A stretch of DNA of 54,782 nt from an uncultured Coriobacteriaceae bacterium (GCA_900539675.1 UQDJ01000006.1:1-54782), one strand, 5' to 3'; positions 16,504 to 25,170 are shown, counted from the stretch's first letter. Program-made: numbers and translations. Notes: generated by a model not told the origin, from the sequence alone.

Positions 16504-17751
16504 CTAGCGCAACGGATGAGGCTTTTTACCCCAATACACCTTCAAAAAATGGCGCTTTGGCTCTTTGATGGTACCCACCAAATCCAACGTAGCCAGCGCC
16601 GCATCGCGTGCCGCGTAAGGACGACGCAGCGCTTCACCACCGCTACGCATAGCATCCAAACACGAAGGATTGTCGTGAATGCGATGCAGCTGAGAGAGCA
16701 ATTCGGCAGAGGTTATTGCTGTTACTGCCGCTCCTGCATTGGTTACAGCACACGTATTAGCGCGCTCTTGACCGTACGATTTGCCCACCAGCAACAATGG
16801 CAAACGAGCACATAAGCATTCCGTCGTGGCCAATCCACCTGACTTAGCAATAATCAGATCGCACGATTCCATCAAACCCGGAATATCCTCGATGTAGTTA
16901 AACACCGAAACATTATCTACCAAATGTTCGGCGCAGTAATCGCGCACCTGTTGAGCATATTCTTCATCGGCACCCGCCAAAAAAGCAAAGTGCATCTGGT
17001 CGAACTCGCCTAAATTTGGCACGGTCTTATTCACTATTTCGCGAAATGGCATATAAGGCTGTGCCAACCGGGCACCCGCCATCACAATCACGTTCATCTT
17101 GTCGGACGGCAGACCAAAGTGCGCCAGCACCGCTTCACGATCGTAGGGTTCAGAAAACCCCTTGCGAACAGGAATGCCGGTCACCTTAATATGGCTTTCA
17201 GGAACCTTGCGCGGCAGCAGTTCCTCAACCATTTCCTCATCAGCGGCGCAAAACAAATCGCAGTCCAAGTGCGGCCACAGACCTTCTGCCCCATAATCGG
17301 TAGGCACGCATACCACCGGGAAAAGCTGGCGCGACAACATACGCGCTGCCACTGCGGCGTTGGCAGCAACAATATGAGTTGAAATAATCGCAATCGGTTT
17401 ACGCTGCTTTACCAACTTGGTGAACGGTGAAAACATGCACGGCGACCAGCCATAACCACCTGCCCACAGCAAACGGCCGGTCAGAAAATGATGCCAGGTA
17501 AAGTCATAGAGCCCGTTAAATGACACGGTGACGTTTGCAGTTTTATCGCCATCAAAGCGCACGTAGCCGTAGTCCAAAATGTCCAACACGGCAATTTCGG
17601 CATCGGCAGGAAGTGCAGGATGCTTACCACACAAATCTTCGAGCGCCTGTGCTATTGCCTGAGCGGCACTACGATGGCCCGATCCAACTGAGGCGTACGT
17701 CAGAATAACCAGGGGGCGCTGAGAATGAGCGTCACACGTGGTGGTAATCAA
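16504..17751 (-). CDS. MGDG synthase / processive diacylglycerol glycosyltransferase-like protein (GT28)
   Basis: 415 residues. The N-terminal MGDG-synthase domain has the donor/acceptor loop VGSGHRSAAQAIAQAL (about 22-37) and ISTHIVAANAAVA. The C-terminal GT28 domain has VIVMAGA and the nucleotide-sugar site DLIIAKSGGLATTECLC. Such enzymes move a hexose from a nucleotide sugar to diacylglycerol at the inner membrane face, making glycolipids or lipoteichoic acid anchors. It lacks the GGGLG-type donor loop of typical family members and reads VMAGARLAQPYMP instead, so the exact donor is uncertain. The start is TTG (17751) just after AAGGAGG; no ATG fits. Confidence 0.85.
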   Translation of the reverse strand: MITTTCDAHSQRPLVILTYASVGSGHRSAAQAIAQALEDLCGKHPALPADAEIAVLDILDYGYVRFDGDKTANVTVSFNGLYDFTWHHFLTGRLLWAGGYGWSPCMFSPFTKLVKQRKPIAIISTHIVAANAAVAARMLSRQLFPVVCVPTDYGAEGLWPHLDCDLFCAADEEMVEELLPRKVPESHIKVTGIPVRKGFSEPYDREAVLAHFGLPSDKMNVIVMAGARLAQPYMPFREIVNKTVPNLGEFDQMHFAFLAGADEEYAQQVRDYCAEHLVDNVSVFNYIEDIPGLMESCDLIIAKSGGLATTECLCARLPLLLVGKSYGQERANTCAVTNAGAAVTAITSAELLSQLHRIHDNPSCLDAMRSGGEALRRPYAARDAALATLDLVGTIKEPKRHFLKVYWGKKPHPLR

Positions 17752-18069
17752 TGCGCCTCCTTAAATAGCTCTACAGTCACAAATACATTATGATAGTGTA
17801 TCGCACCTTAGTTAAGCTAGGCTAAACCCCCACATACTGCCAACGAAAAGCCACTTTCAAGGGCCACATTCTTAGGATAAGTGGCCGAAATCACAAATGA
17901 TCCCGCCAATCACAGCAGAGCGCGGTAATATAGCGCTTACTACTTAATGAATGTAGACAGACGTATAGTTGGCCCGTCCAATTCTTCGTACAGGTTTCGG
18001 CACCTTGCGCCAAACCGCATGTCCCAGACGACGTACCAACCTATCACGCTAACCAGAAAGGACACCGCG
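17752..18069. promoter_or_regulatory. Divergent intergenic region between GT28 gene and amino-acid ABC operon
   Basis: 318 bp with no gene. It holds an imperfect dyad TTAG-N10-CTAA (17808-17825) and a hairpin-capable pair GCCACTT/AAGTGGC (17851-17887 area). No confident promoter boxes. Confidence 0.35.
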
Positions 18070-18729
18070 TTGGACTTCAGCGCTATGGCGTCATACCTGC
18101 CTCTTTACGAACAGGCTGCGCTTTTAACGTTGGGCATCGGGTGGGCTGGCATCGTCGGGTCAATCCTTATTGGCCTGGTGGTGTCAATGATCGTTCACTT
18201 CCGCATTCCCGTATTACGCCAAATTTGCCGAGCGTACATCGAACTGTTTCGCAACACGCCGTTGCTCATTCAGCTGTTCTTCTTCTATTTCGGCTTACCT
18301 CGCTTCGGCATCTCTATCACGCCCGAAATGTGCGGCATAGTTGGCCTTGCCCTGCATGGCGGTGCCTATATGGCCGAAACCTTCCGCAGCGGTCTTGAAT
18401 CAGTCGATTCTATCCAGCGTGAATCGGCACTGAGCTTGGGGCTTTCGCGCATCCAAACGATGCGCTACGTCATCATGCCGCAAGCCATTGCGCTGAGCGT
18501 TCCCTCGTTTGTGGCAAACGTCATCTTTCTGCTCAAAGAAACCAGCGTGTTTAGCGCTATCAGCTTGATGGATTTGATGTTTGTAACCAAAGACCTGATG
18601 GGGCTCTATTACGACACCACCGAATGCTTGGTTATGCTGGTCATTTTCTATCTGATTATTCTGGTACCCGTGTCCGTTGCCGGCACCTGGCTGGAAAGGA
18701 GGCTGCGCTATGGAGCTTTTGGGGCTTGA
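18070..18729 (+). CDS. Polar amino-acid ABC transporter permease, HisM/GlnP type (first)
   Basis: 219 residues from a TTG at 18070, which has AGAAAGGA 7 nt upstream and gives the family's usual length. The frame is open to ATG codons at 17947 and 18019 but neither has a ribosome site. About five membrane segments; the signature EAA loop is ESALSLGLSRIQTMRYVIMPQA (about 119-140), which docks the ATPase. ELFRNTPLLIQLFFFYFGLP is the typical start motif of this family. It works as a heterodimer with the next permease, the ATPase at 19388 and the lipoprotein at 20530. Confidence 0.88.
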   Translation: MDFSAMASYLPLYEQAALLTLGIGWAGIVGSILIGLVVSMIVHFRIPVLRQICRAYIELFRNTPLLIQLFFFYFGLPRFGISITPEMCGIVGLALHGGAYMAETFRSGLESVDSIQRESALSLGLSRIQTMRYVIMPQAIALSVPSFVANVIFLLKETSVFSAISLMDLMFVTKDLMGLYYDTTECLVMLVIFYLIILVPVSVAGTWLERRLRYGAFGA

Positions 18730-19384
18730 TGTATTGTTTTTGGGCAACAACGCCATGCGTCTTTTGCAAGGCCTGTGGGTCGCCGTGCAGATTGCCGGTT
18801 TGTCGGTCATTATTTCACTGCCGCTAGGCATGCTGTTCGGCATTTTTATGACCTGGAAGAACCCGGTTGCCAAGGTGATTTCGCGCATCTATCTAGAAAT
18901 TGTGCGCATTATGCCTCAGCTGGTGCTGCTGTTCATTGTGTTTTTCGGTGCAACCAGCGCTATGGGTATCAACCTTTCTCCTGAAGCGGCGTCTATCATT
19001 GTGTTTGCCTTCTGGGGCACAGGAGAGATGGGCGACTTAGTTCGAGGCGCCCTGACCAGTATCCCCAAACAACAATACGAAAGCGCTGAAGCACTGGGCC
19101 TTTCAAAGGCTCAGGTGTATCGCTACGTTATCATTCCGCAGGCCATCCGTCGCCTGATTCCCACCTCGATCAATTTGATCACCCGCATGATTAAAACCAC
19201 CAGCATCGTGCTGATGATTGGCGTGGTTGAAATGATGAAGGTTGGTCAGCAGATTATCGAGGCCAACCGCATGACTTCACCCAACGCAGTATTCGGCATT
19301 TATGGCACCATTATGCTTTTGTACTTTTTGGCGTGCTGGCCTATCAGCATGCTGGCTAACCACCTTGAAAAGAAGTGGAACTAA
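18710..19384 (+). CDS. Polar amino-acid ABC transporter permease (second)
   Basis: 224 residues from the ATG at 18710, preceded by AAAGGAGG with 7 nt spacing. It overlaps the end of the first permease by 20 nt. Contains EIVRIMPQLVLLFIVFFGATSAMG and the EAA loop ESAEALGLSKAQVYRYVIIPQA, the ATPase-docking site. The open frame begins 33 nt earlier at 18677 but that start has no ribosome site. Second half of the membrane channel for the importer. Confidence 0.9.
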   Translation: MELLGLDVLFLGNNAMRLLQGLWVAVQIAGLSVIISLPLGMLFGIFMTWKNPVAKVISRIYLEIVRIMPQLVLLFIVFFGATSAMGINLSPEAASIIVFAFWGTGEMGDLVRGALTSIPKQQYESAEALGLSKAQVYRYVIIPQAIRRLIPTSINLITRMIKTTSIVLMIGVVEMMKVGQQIIEANRMTSPNAVFGIYGTIMLLYFLACWPISMLANHLEKKWN

Positions 19385-19387
19385 CCT

Positions 19388-20317
19388 ATGAGCGAATCTT
19401 CGACAACATCCACGGCGACCGCCACCACGGCTGCCGCCACCGCAACTACTGACGCAGCCGTACCAACGGCGAATGCTGCGACAACTGACACGACGACTGG
19501 CACGACGACTGTCGCCACCACGAAGGATGGTGCTGCTACACCCAGCGCAGCTTCCTTAAGCAACGATATATTGCTTTCAATTTCTCACCTGAAAAAAGCC
19601 TACGGCGAAAATGTGGTACTCAAAGATATCAACTTAGACGTCAAACGCGGCGAAGTAATTGTTATCGTTGGGCCATCGGGTTGTGGCAAGTCTACCTTCC
19701 TACGCTGCATCAACGCCCTTGAACCCATCCAGGGCGGCTCCATCAAGCTTGAAGGTAAGGAAATCGGCGGCAGCGAAAAGGACATCATGCTTCTCCGTCA
19801 AAAGGTGGGCATGGTATTTCAAAGCTACGATCTGTTTCCTCATATGACCGTACTCGACAATATTACGCTGGCACCCATGAAAGCTCAGAAAAAATCAAAG
19901 GCTGATGCGGAACGTCAAGCTCGTGCTCTACTGAAGCGCGTTGGCCTTGAAGAGAAGGCATCCAGCTATCCTCGTCAGCTATCAGGCGGTCAAAAACAAC
20001 GCGTAGCCATTGCGCGCGCGCTGGCTATGCAGCCTGAAGTGCTATTGCTAGATGAAGTAACGGCGGCACTTGACCCTGAAATGGTGCGCGAAGTATTAGA
20101 CGTTATCTTGGGCCTGGCGCAAGAGGGCAAAACGATGCTTATCGTTACCCATGAAATGCAGTTCGCCCGCGCCGTTGCCGACCGGGTGTTATTCTTCGAT
20201 GGTGGCGACGTGGTTGAGCAAGATATTCCTGAGCGCTTCTTTACCAACCCTCAGACCGATCGCGCTAAAAAGTTCTTACACACGTTTGAATTTGATGCGG
20301 TGCGCCATCACAACTAG
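19388..20317 (+). CDS. Polar amino-acid ABC transporter ATPase with Thr/Ala-rich N-terminal extension
   Basis: 309 residues against about 245 for GlnQ/HisP. The extra 60 or so N-terminal residues are almost only Thr, Ala, Ser and Asp and must be disordered. The ATPase core starts near residue 62: Walker A GPSGCGKS, Q-loop VFQSYDLFPHMTV, signature LSGGQKQR, Walker B VLLLDEVTAALDP, switch His in VTHEMQFA. It powers the two upstream permeases; the ATG is 3 nt after the second permease stop, so the start depends on this extension being translated. A start nearer the core is possible but no ribosome site is seen there. Confidence 0.92.
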   Translation: MSESSTTSTATATTAAATATTDAAVPTANAATTDTTTGTTTVATTKDGAATPSAASLSNDILLSISHLKKAYGENVVLKDINLDVKRGEVIVIVGPSGCGKSTFLRCINALEPIQGGSIKLEGKEIGGSEKDIMLLRQKVGMVFQSYDLFPHMTVLDNITLAPMKAQKKSKADAERQARALLKRVGLEEKASSYPRQLSGGQKQRVAIARALAMQPEVLLLDEVTAALDPEMVREVLDVILGLAQEGKTMLIVTHEMQFARAVADRVLFFDGGDVVEQDIPERFFTNPQTDRAKKFLHTFEFDAVRHHN

Positions 20318-20337
20318 TGCGGTACGCCATCACAACT
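20296..20337. repeat. 22-bp tandem duplication across the ATPase stop codon
   Basis: TGCGGTGCGCCATCACAACT (20296-20315) recurs as TGCGGTACGCCATCACAACT (20318-20337), 19 of 20 identical. The first copy contains the last seven codons of the ATPase and its TAG is at the unit's end. A decayed third unit follows. Confidence 0.9.
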
Positions 20338-20436
20338 GGGACGCATACATCACCAAGCTCCGTCGGGTGCATAACTCCGGCACGAGAATAGGACACGCAA
20401 ATCGGGCGTGTAAATAGTGCATTTCACCGCATATCA

Positions 20437-20467
20437 GTTAATTCCTATTGACTTACTAGGAATTAAC
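20437..20467 (+). terminator. Hairpin between ATPase and binding-protein genes
   Basis: Perfect 11-bp stem GTTAATTCCTA (20437-20447) and TAGGAATTAAC (20457-20467), loop 9 nt, no T run. Without a T tail it may instead be a processing or stability hairpin protecting the mRNA of the binding protein, which is usually needed in excess, or an operator. Confidence 0.5.
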
Positions 20468-20529
20468 CGGTTTACTGCTTCACAACACAAAACAGCATCG
20501 CTTGCGATGCACAGACTAAGGAGACGACT

Positions 20530-21378
20530 ATGCCACAGACAAAGCATGCTTGGAAACTTGCCACTGCGGTCATTATGGTACTTGCCTTGACCGCGCTCGT
20601 ACTTACCGGCTGTGGTTCTTCAAGCAGCTCGGTATCGCGCACAGTCGATGACATCAAAGCTGACGGAACCATTAAGATTGGCGTATTCAGTGACAAGAGC
20701 CCCTTTGGCTACGTTGATGAACATGGCGAATACCAGGGCTACGACATTGAACTGGCCAAGCGCATCGGCGAAGACATGGGCGTAAATGTTGAATTCGTAT
20801 CAACCGAAGCTGCCAATCGCGTTGAATACTTAAAGACCGGCAAGGTGGACATTATTCTGGCCAACTTTACCGTAACGCCAGAACGTTCTGATCAGGTCGA
20901 TTTCGCCAAAGCGTACATGAATGTGGCGCTAGGCGTGGTATCCCACAAGGACAACGTTGTTACCAGCTTGGATCAGATTGGCGATCGTCCGGTTATTGTC
21001 ATTTCAGGCACCACCGCAGAAACCTATCTGACCAAAAACAATCCTGATCTGACGCTTGAAAAATACGACACCTACGCTGCAGCTAAGACTGCGTTTGAAA
21101 ACAATGCCGATGCCGTATGGGCTAACGACAACACCGAAGTGGTTGCCTTCGCAAACCAGGCTGGCCCTGAATATGTAGTCGGCATCGAAAAGCTTGGCAA
21201 CACCGACACCATTGCCCCAGCAGTAACCAAGGGCAACGAAGATCTGCTTTCCTGGCTCAATGACGAACTTGTAGCGCTGGGTTCAGAAAACTTCTTCCAT
21301 GCTGATTACGAGAAGACTTTGGCAAGCACCTATGGTGATGAGTTCGAAGAGACCCTCGTGGTAGAACCTACGGCTTAA
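20530..21378 (+). CDS. Polar amino-acid ABC transporter substrate-binding lipoprotein (SBP family 3)
   Basis: 282 residues. Signal peptide with lipobox LTGCG (Cys about 28), then the family 3 body: GTIKIGVFSDKSPFGYVDEHGEYQGYDIELAKRI, NRVEYLKTGKVDIILANFT and TPERSDQVDFAKAYM. The Arg of the TPER motif and Asp of the GYDIE motif are the usual ligand alpha-carboxyl and amino contacts. The closest type is glutamate/aspartate or cystine receptors, but I cannot pick a ligand. Ribosome site AAGGAG 9 nt before the ATG. Last gene of the importer operon. Confidence 0.92.
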   Translation: MPQTKHAWKLATAVIMVLALTALVLTGCGSSSSSVSRTVDDIKADGTIKIGVFSDKSPFGYVDEHGEYQGYDIELAKRIGEDMGVNVEFVSTEAANRVEYLKTGKVDIILANFTVTPERSDQVDFAKAYMNVALGVVSHKDNVVTSLDQIGDRPVIVISGTTAETYLTKNNPDLTLEKYDTYAAAKTAFENNADAVWANDNTEVVAFANQAGPEYVVGIEKLGNTDTIAPAVTKGNEDLLSWLNDELVALGSENFFHADYEKTLASTYGDEFEETLVVEPTA

Positions 21379-21394
21379 AACCATTAAAGATAAG

Positions 21395-21418
21395 AGAGGC
21401 ACGCTTTATGGTGCCTCT
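21395..21418 (+). terminator. Rho-independent terminator after the amino-acid importer operon
   Basis: AGAGGCAC (21395-21402) pairs with GTGCCTCTT (21411-21419), followed by CTTGT. The right arm with its flank, CTTTATGGTGCCTCTT (21404), recurs as CTTTATGGTGTCTCTT at 21430, a 26-bp-period duplication. Confidence 0.7.
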
Positions 21419-21523
21419 TCTTGTCGCCTCTTTATGGTGTCTCTTTCATCAATAGGCACTCTTACAGCCTGTCGATGACCTTTAAAAACTTGCCGCACCA
21501 ACAAAAAGCCTGCCGCACGTAAA

Positions 21524-21581
21524 TGAACTGCCTCCCATTTCTTGGACTAGACATTTAAATCCTAGAAATGGGAGGCTTTTT
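21524..21581 (+). terminator. Strong hairpin with T5 tail; possible IS150-type insertion sequence end
   Basis: GCCTCCCATTTCT (21530-21542) and AGAAATGGGAGGC (21564-21576) form a perfect 13-bp stem, loop 21 nt, followed by TTTTT. It works as a plus-strand terminator. The left flank TGAACTGCCTCCCATTTCTTG resembles IS150-group IS3 termini (TGTACTG-CCCATTTTGTTGGAC as I remember them), but no transposase frame follows: the ATG after the T run hits a stop after 16 codons. The rest of 21379-21704 holds only a short direct repeat, TCTAAGCAACT at 21629 and 21648. Confidence 0.6.
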
Positions 21582-21704
21582 CATGACGATCTGTGACAGG
21601 CTTGATTACCACTGCTTTTGGTTGGTCGTCTAAGCAACTTAAAAAGATCTAAGCAACTCGGCCAAGTATCTGAATGCCACACCTCAGTGGTGCAAGAGAC
21701 TATT

Positions 21705-23123
21705 TTAGTTGCATATCTTGCCTGGATTCAAAATCATGTTCGGGTCGAATACGTGCTTGATACCAGCCATCAAGTTCACGGCCGTCTCCCCTACTGATTC
21801 ACGTAGGTAGCCCTTCTTTGCATGACCAATTCCATGTTCGCCCGAAACCTGACCGGAAAGTTCAGCGCACTTTGCATAAGCGGCCTTCATAACTTCGGTG
21901 CTCTTTTCCAAGAATTCATCACGATCAATATCGTTACCGCAGCAGTAAATATGAAGGTTGCCATCACCCGCATGACCGAAGGAGCGCACGCGCACGCCTT
22001 CCTTTTCAGCCACATCACGCACATAAGTTAAAAAGTCGGCAATCTTATCAACCGGAACAACAACATCCATTTCGTCGATAAGTTCAGTCTCAGCCTCAAT
22101 AACCGTCAAGAATGCGCTACGTGCTTCCCATACAGCGCGCTTGTCAGCGGGATGGCTCAATACCAACGTATCGTAGGCACCCGTTGCATCACCAATTTCT
22201 GCCAGCGTTTCAGCGCGCTGGAAAATTTCATCCTGGTCGTTGCCATCAAGCGTTACCAGAATATAAGCACCCGCTTCCTTGCCGCATACCTCGGTTGGAA
22301 TAATCTTGTTGCCGGTATAGTTTGCAGAAGAATCCACAATGTCGCGTTCCATGAATTCAATGGACTGCGGATTAAGGCCAGCCAACTTGATCTTCGGCAC
22401 AGCAGAGATGGCCGTCTTGATATCTTCAAACGGCAAAATGAAGCTGATATCTTCCTTCGGATTCGGAATCAACTTCATAGTCATTTCAGTGATGACGCCC
22501 AGCGTGCCTTCGGAGCCAATCATCAGGTGAAGCAGACTGTAGCCAGAGCTTGTCTTGGTAACCGCACGGCCCAAACGTAAAATTTCGCCCGAAGGAAGAA
22601 CTACCGTCATAGCAAGAACGTAATCACGTGTGGTGCCATACTTTACAGCGCGCATACCACCTGCATTGGTGCTTACGTTACCGCCCAAAGAACCAGTCTT
22701 TTCACCTGGATCAGGCGGATACATAAGACCGTGCTCCAGCGCATCGGCAGCTAAATCGCACAGACGAACGCCCGGCTGAACAACAACGTTCAGGTTGTTC
22801 ATGTCATATTTGATAATCTTGTTCATATGCATGGTGCACAGCACCACGCCACCGCGCAACGGCGTGCTGCCACCGACTAAACCGGTGCCCGCGCCACGTA
22901 CCGTTACTGGGATCTTGTTTTCATTGCACAGCTTCATAATGCCCGAAACTTCTTCAGTGCAAGAGGGGAAGCACACTGCTTCCGGCATGCGAGAACCATA
23001 CAGGGGCATTTCGTCACACGAATAATCAGGGTTGATGTCATCGCCCGTCTGACAATTCGCCTCACCGACAATGCTTTGAAGCTGAGAAATAAGCTCCGGG
23101 GTAAGCTCGTTATATTCAGCCAT
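21705..23123 (-). CDS. FAD-binding oxidoreductase, GlcD / D-lactate dehydrogenase type
   Basis: 472 residues from the ATG at 23123 (GGGAAGGG 4-5 nt upstream); the open frame extends to 23273 but without a ribosome site. The N-terminal PCMH FAD domain has VTVRGAGTGLVGGSTPLRGGVV and the pyrophosphate loop GEKTGSLGGNVSTNAGG. The C-terminal FAD-oxidase domain ends with the family's SGEHGIGHAKKGYL. It oxidises a 2-hydroxy acid such as D-lactate or glycolate to the 2-oxo acid, passing electrons to an unknown acceptor. No GlcE/GlcF or electron-transfer flavoprotein gene adjoins it, so the partner is not visible. Confidence 0.9.
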   Translation of the reverse strand: MAEYNELTPELISQLQSIVGEANCQTGDDINPDYSCDEMPLYGSRMPEAVCFPSCTEEVSGIMKLCNENKIPVTVRGAGTGLVGGSTPLRGGVVLCTMHMNKIIKYDMNNLNVVVQPGVRLCDLAADALEHGLMYPPDPGEKTGSLGGNVSTNAGGMRAVKYGTTRDYVLAMTVVLPSGEILRLGRAVTKTSSGYSLLHLMIGSEGTLGVITEMTMKLIPNPKEDISFILPFEDIKTAISAVPKIKLAGLNPQSIEFMERDIVDSSANYTGNKIIPTEVCGKEAGAYILVTLDGNDQDEIFQRAETLAEIGDATGAYDTLVLSHPADKRAVWEARSAFLTVIEAETELIDEMDVVVPVDKIADFLTYVRDVAEKEGVRVRSFGHAGDGNLHIYCCGNDIDRDEFLEKSTEVMKAAYAKCAELSGQVSGEHGIGHAKKGYLRESVGETAVNLMAGIKHVFDPNMILNPGKICN

Positions 23124-23373
23124 AATACCCTTCCCACTATCTACTTTTGTTGGTCCAATCAAAGCGATTCCCTCCACGGACGTTCGAGCCCGTTTGAGTC
23201 TTTTGTTAAGCAAGGTGAGCCTGCAAAAACAAGAGTGCGAAACATGCTTCGCAAAACATACTGTGAAGCACATCTAGCATCGCTTAGTCTTTCATCGCAT
23301 TTGATATTATGCGTGCTAGACCGAAAGCACAGGTCTGTCTAGGTGAAGCCCCGCCATCAGCAGATAAACGGTA

Positions 23374-23388
23374 GTGAACGGTGTTCAC
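23374..23388. promoter_or_regulatory. 15-bp perfect palindrome in the 23124-23415 intergenic region
   Basis: GTGAAC-GGT-GTTCAC. It lies between the end of the double ATPase gene (23416) and the start of the FAD oxidase (23123), 250 bp before the latter. A hairpin-capable TGCTTCGCA/TGTGAAGCA is at 23245-23270. The palindrome could be an operator for the oxidase or part of the ABC operon's 3' end; the regulator is unknown. Confidence 0.4.
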
Positions 23389-23415
23389 CCTTCACATGCA
23401 CAACAAATTCAAGTA

Positions 23416-25170
23416 TCAGAGATGATCGTGAGAAGCCGATTCGATCAGTTGTTTGGTGTAAGGATGCTGCGCGTGGCGAATGAGCTCATGAGTCATGCCC
23501 TGCTCAACAATGACGCCATCATGCATAACAATAGTTCGATCGCACAGCATGTCGACCAACGCTAAATCGTGGCTGATAAAAAGTATGGTCATGTCGTTTT
23601 TTAGACGCGCAAGGGTATCCACCAACGCCGCCTGCACCGAAACATCCAATGCACTGGTCATTTCGTCACACACCAACAGCTCAGGATTTGCCATAAGAGC
23701 ACGCGCAATGGCCGCACGCTGGCACTGACCTCCACTCACTTCATGTGGGTAGCGCTCAAACAAATCGATGGATAGACCCACCTGCCGAAACAGCCTTTCA
23801 GCCTTTTCTTGCGCCTGATTGCGCGACAGGCCAAAGTTGCACCCGAATTCCCTGACCGATGCCCCCAGCGTTTGGTGCGGATCAAAAGATCCCACATGAT
23901 TTTGAAAGACCATTTGAACGTGCGAATAATACGCGCGGCGATCCTTGCCTTTAAGCATACCAAGGTTGGTACCCTGGTACACAATGTTCCCCTGATCAGG
24001 CTCTTCAAGATTAAGAATTAAACGAGCCAGGGTGGATTTGCCGCTGCCGCTACCTCCCACCAAACCGACGCATTCACCTCGGGTGATCGACATGCTTACA
24101 TCCCGCAAGGCAGGTTGAGCCATGCCTCGATATGTTTTAGTGACGTTTTCGATAGTAAGCAGGGGCGCCGTACATGAGTACGACATATCAGCGACAGGTT
24201 GATGGTTGCTAGCACTGCCATCAACAACAGGTTGGTCGTGACTGGCGCTGCCATCAGCGACTGGTTGGTCGTGACTGGCGCTTCCGCCGGACGTATCTTG
24301 CGAGGGAAGTTTTTTACCAAATTGAGGAATTGCCTGAATCAACGAGCGCGTATATGCGTGCTGAGGATTGTTTATGAGATTTGACGGGCTACCCATTTCT
24401 ACCAAACGACCCTCATGAAGCACTGCGATGCGATCAGCCAATCGAACCATCATGCCAATGTTATGCGACACCACCAACATTCCGCACTGCAGCTGTGCGC
24501 GTACGCCAAGCAGTTCGCGTATAACCTGCACTTGTACCGCTACATCAAGAGCGCTGGTGGGCTCGTCTGCCAATAAAAGCGCCGGCTTCTGTGCAAGTGC
24601 CAAGGCAAGCGAGGCGCGCTGGCACATACCGCCCGAAAGTTCGAACGGGTAGCTTTTTAGAATTGTTTGAGGATCGTCAAGCCCCACGCGGCGAAGAGTC
24701 TCACAAGCACAGGCGCGCCATCCAGCAGACTTCCATCCAGTAGACTTCTCTCCGACAGACTTTCCTCCGGCAGATTTTCCTCCTTCAAACTTCCCTTGCA
24801 ATTGAGATCTGTGCGCTGTTAAAACCTGCTTAAATTGAGAGCCTATTGTACGCACGGGAGAAAACGTTGCGTATGGATCTTGCATCATAAGTGCAAGAGA
24901 TGCGCCACGATACGTGCGCAGTTCGCGCTCGGACAAATTAGTAAGACACACCGGAGGATTGTTTCCGAACAATACCGATCCCGCCGTCACGCATCCCTCC
25001 GTATCAAGCAGACCCATGATCGTCTGAATAAGAGTAGACTTGCCACTTCCCGACTCCCCCACAATACCTACGATTTCGCCCGGCTCCACCTGCAAGTCCA
25101 AATCGTGCAATGCCTGATGATGGCCATAGTTCACCGAAAGATGCTGTATGTCGAGAAGTGGCTGTGTCAT
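23416..25170 (-). CDS. Peptide/nickel-type ABC transporter, double ATPase (DppD-DppF fusion)
   Basis: 584 residues with two complete ATPase domains. First: Walker A GESGSGKS near 38, signature LSGGMCQRA, Walker B LLADEPTSALD. Second from about 335: Walker A GGSGSGKS, signature VSGGQCQRA, Walker B LVCDEMTSALD, switch His in FISHD. It powers the DppB/DppC-type permeases at 26844-28704. Two low-complexity insertions break the usual fold: four to five GxKSx pentapeptides at about 127-151 within domain 1, and three 11-residue GSASHDQPVAD-type units at about 296-328 in the linker. Both match DNA tandem repeats. Ends the five-gene operon. Confidence 0.92.
   Translation of the reverse strand: MTQPLLDIQHLSVNYGHHQALHDLDLQVEPGEIVGIVGESGSGKSTLIQTIMGLLDTEGCVTAGSVLFGNNPPVCLTNLSERELRTYRGASLALMMQDPYATFSPVRTIGSQFKQVLTAHRSQLQGKFEGGKSAGGKSVGEKSTGWKSAGWRACACETLRRVGLDDPQTILKSYPFELSGGMCQRASLALALAQKPALLLADEPTSALDVAVQVQVIRELLGVRAQLQCGMLVVSHNIGMMVRLADRIAVLHEGRLVEMGSPSNLINNPQHAYTRSLIQAIPQFGKKLPSQDTSGGSASHDQPVADGSASHDQPVVDGSASNHQPVADMSYSCTAPLLTIENVTKTYRGMAQPALRDVSMSITRGECVGLVGGSGSGKSTLARLILNLEEPDQGNIVYQGTNLGMLKGKDRRAYYSHVQMVFQNHVGSFDPHQTLGASVREFGCNFGLSRNQAQEKAERLFRQVGLSIDLFERYPHEVSGGQCQRAAIARALMANPELLVCDEMTSALDVSVQAALVDTLARLKNDMTILFISHDLALVDMLCDRTIVMHDGVIVEQGMTHELIRHAQHPYTKQLIESASHDHL
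24187..24285. repeat. 33-bp x 3 in-frame tandem repeat in the ATPase linker
   Basis: Units at 24187-24219, 24220-24252 and 24253-24285, exact 33-bp period, coding three GSAS(H/N)-(D/H)QPV(A/V)D undecapeptides between the two ATPase domains. The position in a linker means copy-number change would be tolerated. Confidence 0.9.
24718..24792. repeat. 15-bp x 5 in-frame tandem repeat in ATPase domain 1
   Basis: Five 15-bp units (24718, 24733, 24748, 24763, 24778) coding pentapeptides of the form G-x-K-S-x (GGKSA, GGKSV, GEKST, GWKSA) plus one decayed unit FEGGK. They fall in the helical region between Q-loop and signature. Confidence 0.88.

Noticed and set aside
17947..18069. N-terminal 41 residues of the first permease frame
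   Set aside because: Polar sequence unlike permeases and no ribosome site; the TTG at 18070 has a good one.
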